DNA of 10,013 bases, from contig JAAMPI010001839.1 in assembly GCA_013054445.1 (NCBI GenBank), forward strand, positions 1-10,013, given 5' to 3'. Source of the stretch: Cudoniella acicularis (Eukaryota > Ascomycota > Leotiomycetes > Helotiales > Helotiaceae). Within the stretch, counting starts at the first letter, position 1. Every line of letters begins with the position of its first letter. The notes beneath the pieces are model-generated. The model was not told the origin of the DNA and searched no databases. It saw nothing but the letters and a program-made list of their open reading frames with translations. The translations under genes and the position numbers were made by a program. Positions 6,190 to 10,013 of the stretch are shown here, one piece after another.

Positions 6190-7520
6190 TGTATTTAATG
6201 AATGAATGTGAGCTTCACTCGCGGCTGCGGCATATAATTGGTAGATATCCTACGTAGCCCTACCACGATGTTGTCTACAGACAAAAATCGCTATTCAATA
6301 TACTAATGAGATTTAGTTGAGTTTAAGACACGGTAATGGCACAAGGTTGCATTGCTTTTTTCTGTGCCTTAACGTATCATCTTCTATTTCACTAGTGAAG
6401 CCTTTTGGTACTGTTGCGACTGAGGATATATGGAAGTGAAGTTGGGTTGCTGAAAGAGTGTGGATTGCAAGTCTGGTCTAATCTAGTCTNCAGAACAGCT
6501 CTTGGTGGGAGCTGTGTCCCATATATATAGGCTTCCGGTGCCCACATGCTACCGAGGTTCCTGCTCATCTTCCTACGCATAAACTACAGTAGTAGCTTTA
6601 TGCCTTGGCCCATATGATCAATGGCATCGTAGGATCTAAAGGCATAATCATCACAGCCGCTTCCTTAGAATCCTTCGGGTAGCGACCCCTGAGCACGTGA
6701 CTGGAATCGCTTTCTCAACAGTGATTCTATCACACGCCCACACATAACCCCCTCCTCCGACAAGCCTATTGTGTTCTCTTTGTTTTGTATAATAACTAAG
6801 AATTCATAGGAAAGGCTAAAACCCCTTTGAAGCGTAGCTCATCGCTCTACTATACTAGGGATATTCCTCCCGTAGCTCTAGTTTTTAATCTAAGCCACAC
6901 ACAAGGTGACTGAAAACCTTGCCATTTCGCTAGCACTGCACTCTACTCCGACGGACCTCGATCTCTCCTCTAGTTGATACCTTGGCACCTAGAGATTCAA
7001 TACCACAAACTATAAACACTTAGTTCGTTGCTAGGATTGTCGAGTCCCTAGAACAACGGTTTTTATGAAACGATTTAAGACAAAGAAGAAGTGTTTTCTT
7101 TCGGAAAAAAAGAATAGATAGAGGACCGAAAGGTGGCTGGCAGTGATTGCTTTATTTGATTTTCATTCTAGAAGCATGGTCGCAATGTTTAATAAAATTT
7201 GGGAAAGAACCCCAAAACAGGTGAATTTTCTCATCAGTTTAGTATTGAGAAGAGAAGTAATGACCTCTATTTTCTAGGCATGAAGAAGCAGTGTAGGGTA
7301 GAGTCGTATCTATTGAACTAACTAAGGAAGGAAGAGAGAGCTTAGAAGATCAAGAATATTTATTCTTAGCGAAGCACGCTAGTCTTCCTCTATGTAACTG
7401 CGATAATCGACTTCCACCTTTGCTATCTCCTTTGCCATCTCCCTAACATGTAGATTTATACCTTTGTTTTCGCTTAAACCAGGAGCATTTCACCCAAGCA
7501 GTTGTGACTTGTCAGACACG
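6190..7520. other. Gene-poor region with no recognised feature
   Basis: About 1.3 kb with no convincing gene on either strand. One undetermined base (N) occurs at 6490 inside a weak minus-strand open frame. A 16-bp palindrome, AAGAATA-TT-TATTCTT, lies at 7352-7367, followed by a small TAGCG...CGCTA hairpin. The direct repeat CGTAGCTC occurs at 6833-6840 and 6871-6878. Sequence texture (patches of purine and pyrimidine runs, no long frames) suits decayed mobile DNA, but nothing diagnostic is left. Confidence 0.4.
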
Positions 7521-7721
7521 CTAGCGGTCGTAGTACCACACTTGCTTGCTAGCATAGCCAGGAAAAGAGCTTGCTGCGGCTTCCGCATTTAAAGTGCGGT
7601 AATCTCTGACGAGGCCTTCAAGGGATTTCGCCATACTAGACTGAAATGACTTTTTATGACCAATGCTAAGCCCGCAAACGATGAAAGCTCGACTTAAAGG
7701 CGAATGCATTTTGATTGTCAA
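7521..7721 (-). CDS. Doubtful short open frame
   Basis: 66 codons are open on the minus strand, with a first ATG as the fifth codon. The last half (for example VRDYRTLNAEAAASSFPGY) has a protein-like composition and the frame ends at TAG in 7521-7523. It could be a terminal exon on the same strand as the segment at 7926-8032. No donor, acceptor or family resemblance supports it, so it may be chance. Confidence 0.18.
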   Translation of the reverse strand: MTIKMHSPLSRAFIVCGLSIGHKKSFQSSMAKSLEGLVRDYRTLNAEAAASSFPGYASKQVWYYDR

Positions 7722-7925
7722 TATTATTGAATGTAGAAATTTATCGATTCGCTCCTGCTCCTTTGTCTCACTATATGGTGCGCCATGCTACAAAAGAATG
7801 CTTGCAGTTCCTATTCTATTTCGACGTCGGGATCGGAACCTTAAAATAAAGAGTAATTTTGGTGCTGGGACTTCAAGTCGCTCTGGTTTCTCAACATTAG
7901 GTCGTGGTATTTGCTATTAGAACTG

Positions 7926-8032
7926 CTAACTGTCTTTATACCGCGCGATGAGGGCTATCTCGGCTTTGAGATCAATCTCAGAGGCCAACATGTCCCCGGG
8001 ATCGTTTGGTGTTGGGTTCTTCTCACGGCGGT
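7926..8032 (-). CDS. Possible terminal exon, unassigned
   Basis: After an acceptor TATACCCAG (G at 8033) preceded by a pyrimidine-rich tract, the minus strand is open for about 34 codons to a TAG at 7928-7926. The translation is protein-like and charged, containing RREKNPTPNDPGDMLASEID and ending near ALIARYKDS. No upstream exon could be joined, and the sequence beyond 8100 becomes AT-rich. Most likely the stranded last exon of a decayed gene; I recognise no family. Confidence 0.28.
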
Positions 8033-8039
8033 CTGGGTA

Positions 8040-8600
8040 TAAACAAAGAGAAAGTGTGAGAAGAAAACGTTAAAATGGGAGTATACGGTAGCTCATACAT
8101 TTTAGGGCGGCCCTTCAAGGAAGTGATGATGAGAAGTAGTTTTTAGAGCATTCTTTTGCGCACGCTTCAGAAGTATATTTGAAACAACGAAATAATAAAT
8201 TACATATTTTTATAAAAAGATTCACGTTCTTTTTTCCCAAATTCTATCTTTCCACTAAATAAGTATAATAAATCGATTATAAACACTGAAATAAGGCACC
8301 CTGTTACAGTGACACCTAACCTCACCTTGGCATTCCTTGATCAAAACACCCCACTGCCATTATTAGGTGCAGCCACACTACCTTCTAAAATTTATTCCTT
8401 TAACGTCTTGAAAATATATTCTTGATAGTTTCACGTTCTAATAAGCACGTGCGCGGCATTTTAAGCCATTCGCACTCGCCACCCCATATCTACGTGGCTC
8501 GGCTCGGGTATTTGGGTGTCGGACCTTTTCCCCACACCCCCCCGCTTGACTCATATAAAAAGTTCAATAAGCAAAAACCTGCCACAAAACAGCTTGATCA
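8040..8600. other. AT-rich gene-free region
   Basis: No convincing coding sequence. Bases 8180-8280 are strongly AT-rich. A weak 62-codon plus-strand frame (8422-8610) contains a C-run and His/Pro-rich residues and is treated as chance. Confidence 0.45.
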
Positions 8601-8603
8601 CAT

Positions 8604-8633
8604 GGCCTGATAGTTCAGTGGTAGAATTCTTGC
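8604..8633 (+). pseudogene. 5' half of a tRNA-Gly-like gene
   Basis: The 30 bases match tRNA positions 1 to about 31: a 7-base acceptor strand GGCCTGA, TA, D-stem GTTC, D-loop AGTGGTA, D-stem GAAT, T, and the 5' anticodon-stem strand CTTGC. TAGTTCAGTGG is a full A-box promoter, and GTAGAATTCTTGC is typical of eukaryotic tRNA-Gly. After CTTGC the expected anticodon loop, GCAAG partner strand, T-arm and TCAGGCC partner of the acceptor are absent. A GGTGCGAAATGC stretch at 8651-8662 is only faintly B-box-like. It is therefore a truncated tRNA gene or a tRNA-derived fragment and not a working tRNA. Confidence 0.6.
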
Positions 8634-9029
8634 GTAAGTAGTCAATCAAAGGTGCGAAATGCAAACAATACTAACAATACCTCCAGTTTGGGTTTATGGG
8701 TTGTTTCTTCCAAAACAAACTCCGTCTCATGTGTAAGAGGTCTCCGGTGTAAGTCACAAAGATTCATTAAAATATAATACACATTCTAACATAAAGTGAA
8801 GTCGATCCCGGATTAGGCCCTTCTTTTTGGAATTTTTTCCCTCTTTTATGATTCTTAGAGAATCCATTGTGGGCGCTAAGCGACCCGCCTATGCCCCACT
8901 CCTCGGCCCGCTCTAAAGGCGAATTTACTAATCTAAATGATTCACTTTTAATCACAGACTATCAAGTAATTATTTTCATTCAAGCCCTTTGACACTTCTG
9001 TCTTTGAGAAAGTGCAAAAATACTGCGCA
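8634..9029. other. Region without a supported gene
   Basis: A minus-strand frame of 62 codons (8955-8767) contains a protein-like stretch (RLVNSPLERAEEWG) but starts and ends in low-information sequence and matches nothing I know. No other feature is seen. Confidence 0.4.
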
Positions 9030-9309
9030 ATGCTCCGAGGCAACTTCGGGTTTAATATCCAGCAAGTGGGGTTGCCACTTCGCCATCAGGTACGAATTAT
9101 TTTATTTCTAGAACCCTCTCCTCTTTTATGAATATTTCTAGTGCTCGTTTCTTTTAAACAATTTCTCTGGCTTCGTGCGTATCTCCAGAAAAATGGAAAG
9201 AAGTGCTTATTGCTCCAGCCAGTCCGTACGCACGACAAAGCTGCCCACAACACTTCACAAAATAAACGCCGTCTTACAGTGGAATATTAATACAGGGCAT
9301 CTCATTTAA
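9030..9309 (+). CDS. Possible small two-exon gene or remnant
   Basis: An ATG at 9030 opens 20 codons (MLRGNFGFNIQQVGLPLRHQ) to a donor GTACGA at 9090. A 52-bp phase-0 intron ending in TTTCTAG at 9141 joins in frame to 55 more codons and a TAA at 9307-9309. The frame also extends upstream of the ATG to 8985. The second exon is rich in Ser, Thr and basic residues. The intron length fits the organism, but the donor is weak and no family is recognised, so this may be a relic or chance. Confidence 0.2.
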
Positions 9310-9648
9310 ATAACGGTCTAGTTTTACTTATTGCATCTTTTCAGGTCTTATTTTAAGTTTGTTGTCATTTAGCTCTTTTCAAGTGTTTTGCATCATTTCA
9401 TAGGCTGCCGATCGAGCAGCTGATGGGATAATTGCCCAATTCATATATTTATCGCTTGTAATCACAAAAATCCAAAGGAACTTTTAATGAGACACTGAGC
9501 TAATCAATTTCTACTCATTCTTTATATGCAACGCTTTCTCACGGCGTGTTTTTTTTTTAAATACCCCGCTATAAAATATATTTTCTTGCAGGAATCAAAG
9601 CTAGCGCCGTTTATAAAAGCGAATTTAGTAGTACCTATTAGTCTGAAT
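9310..9648. other. 3' flank of the alpha/beta hydrolase gene
   Basis: AT-rich sequence downstream of the minus-strand hydrolase stop. AATAAA overlaps the stop codon on the minus strand. No gene is seen. A run of ten T residues lies near 9550. Confidence 0.5.
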
Positions 9649-10013
9649 TTATTCTTCCAAAACGCCCATAGCCTCATCTACAAGAGCCCAGGTAGGTTTT
9701 AAATATCCTTCCCACAGACCTCCAGTACAAACCCCGCTCTTTGAGTCCAGTACCATAGGTATAGTTGCAAAATGTTCAAAGCCATGGTCATTACCAGGAA
9801 CTTCTACGAGATGACAAATACACCCATTTGCTTCCAACTTCTTCTTGACCTCCCTCGAGCATTCAATGGGAACCAACCGATCACTTGTCCCATGCAGCAA
9901 GATCGTCGTTGGATATTCGGCTCCCATACTCAGTGTTGGATCCAGCTGTGGGTGTTTCCCAACGATGGTGGAAAACAAATTCTCCCGTACGAAATAGTCG
10001 TACAGTGCAATGC
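9649..10013 (-). CDS. Alpha/beta hydrolase, C-terminal part (partial, runs off right edge)
   Basis: The minus strand is open from the right edge for 120 residues to a TAA at 9651-9649. Counting from the first full codon, residues 33-50 read YPTTILLHGTSDRLVPIE, the beta-strand and loop that carry the catalytic Asp (residue 44) of alpha/beta hydrolases. Residues 72-79 read PGNDHGFE, which holds the catalytic His (residue 76). An amphipathic helix with VKKKLEANG lies between them, as in fold-3 and dienelactone-hydrolase-like esterases. The nucleophile Ser elbow and the N-terminus lie beyond the window. Likely a cytosolic esterase or lipase of the BD-FAE or fold-3 type acting on small acyl esters; the substrate cannot be told. 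No frameshift is seen. It could be a tailoring enzyme of a nearby pathway, but about 5 kb of repeat-rich DNA separates it from the UstYa gene. Confidence 0.82.
   Translation of the reverse strand, partial: IALYDYFVRENLFSTIVGKHPQLDPTLSMGAEYPTTILLHGTSDRLVPIECSREVKKKLEANGCICHLVEVPGNDHGFEHFATIPMVLDSKSGVCTGGLWEGYLKPTWALVDEAMGVLEE

Noticed and set aside
6392..6580. 62-codon minus-strand frame across the N at 6490
   Set aside because: It includes an undetermined base, has no splice or family support and mixed composition.
8634..8700. A complete tRNA with an intron at this site
   Set aside because: tRNA introns follow position 37, but similarity ends near position 31, and no 3' anticodon strand, T-arm or acceptor partner occurs in the next 150 bases.
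1..10013. CRISPR array or bacterial operon structure
   Set aside because: No evenly spaced identical repeats and no ribosome-binding-site-led gene runs; introns and gene style are fungal.

Overview
The window reads as nuclear DNA of a filamentous ascomycete. The evidence is short introns (50 to 73 bp) with GTAAGT or GTGAGT donors, a fungal-only protein family (UstYa, formerly DUF3328), a consensus ACCATGG start context, and long AT-rich stretches between few genes. Codon style and protein resemblance suggest Leotiomycetes, but that is a guess that cannot be tested here.

Layout, left to right. Bases 1-60 may hold the last codons of a plus-strand gene, then about 1.5 kb without a recognisable gene follows (hairpins, a 16-bp tandem repeat, AT-rich DNA). 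A two-exon plus-strand gene (1598-2447) encodes a fungal F-box-like/2EXR-type protein. Its frame meets a TGA and then stays open for 83 more coding-like codons, so the gene is either truncated by a nonsense change or read differently from the obvious model. Another gap (2700-3353) follows. The best gene in the window is on the minus strand, 3354-4423: six exons that join in frame to a complete 251-residue UstYa-family protein with one transmembrane segment and both HXXHC motifs. UstYa proteins are oxidative tailoring enzymes of fungal peptide (RiPP and cyclopeptide) pathways. Just upstream of it lies an unassigned minus-strand open segment (4614-4787) that looks like an exon.

From about 4.8 to 9.6 kb the window is gene-poor and repeat-rich. 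Between 5.0 and 5.7 kb there are four sets of short direct repeats, three short perfect hairpins in or next to that stretch, and a polypurine tract followed by TGTTA, which together look like transposon debris. Further right are doubtful exon-like remnants (5.9-6.2, 7.5-7.7, 7.9-8.0 and 9.0-9.3 kb) and the 5' half of a tRNA-Gly-like gene (8604-8633) that stops at the end of the 5' anticodon-stem strand. The right edge carries the C-terminal 120 residues of an alpha/beta hydrolase on the minus strand.

The most interesting reading is a UstYa oxidase gene, with a possible unknown neighbour, sitting beside a repeat-rich accessory block. No precursor peptide gene, peptide synthetase or other partner was recognised inside the window, so a biosynthetic cluster is a hypothesis about the flanks and not something seen here.
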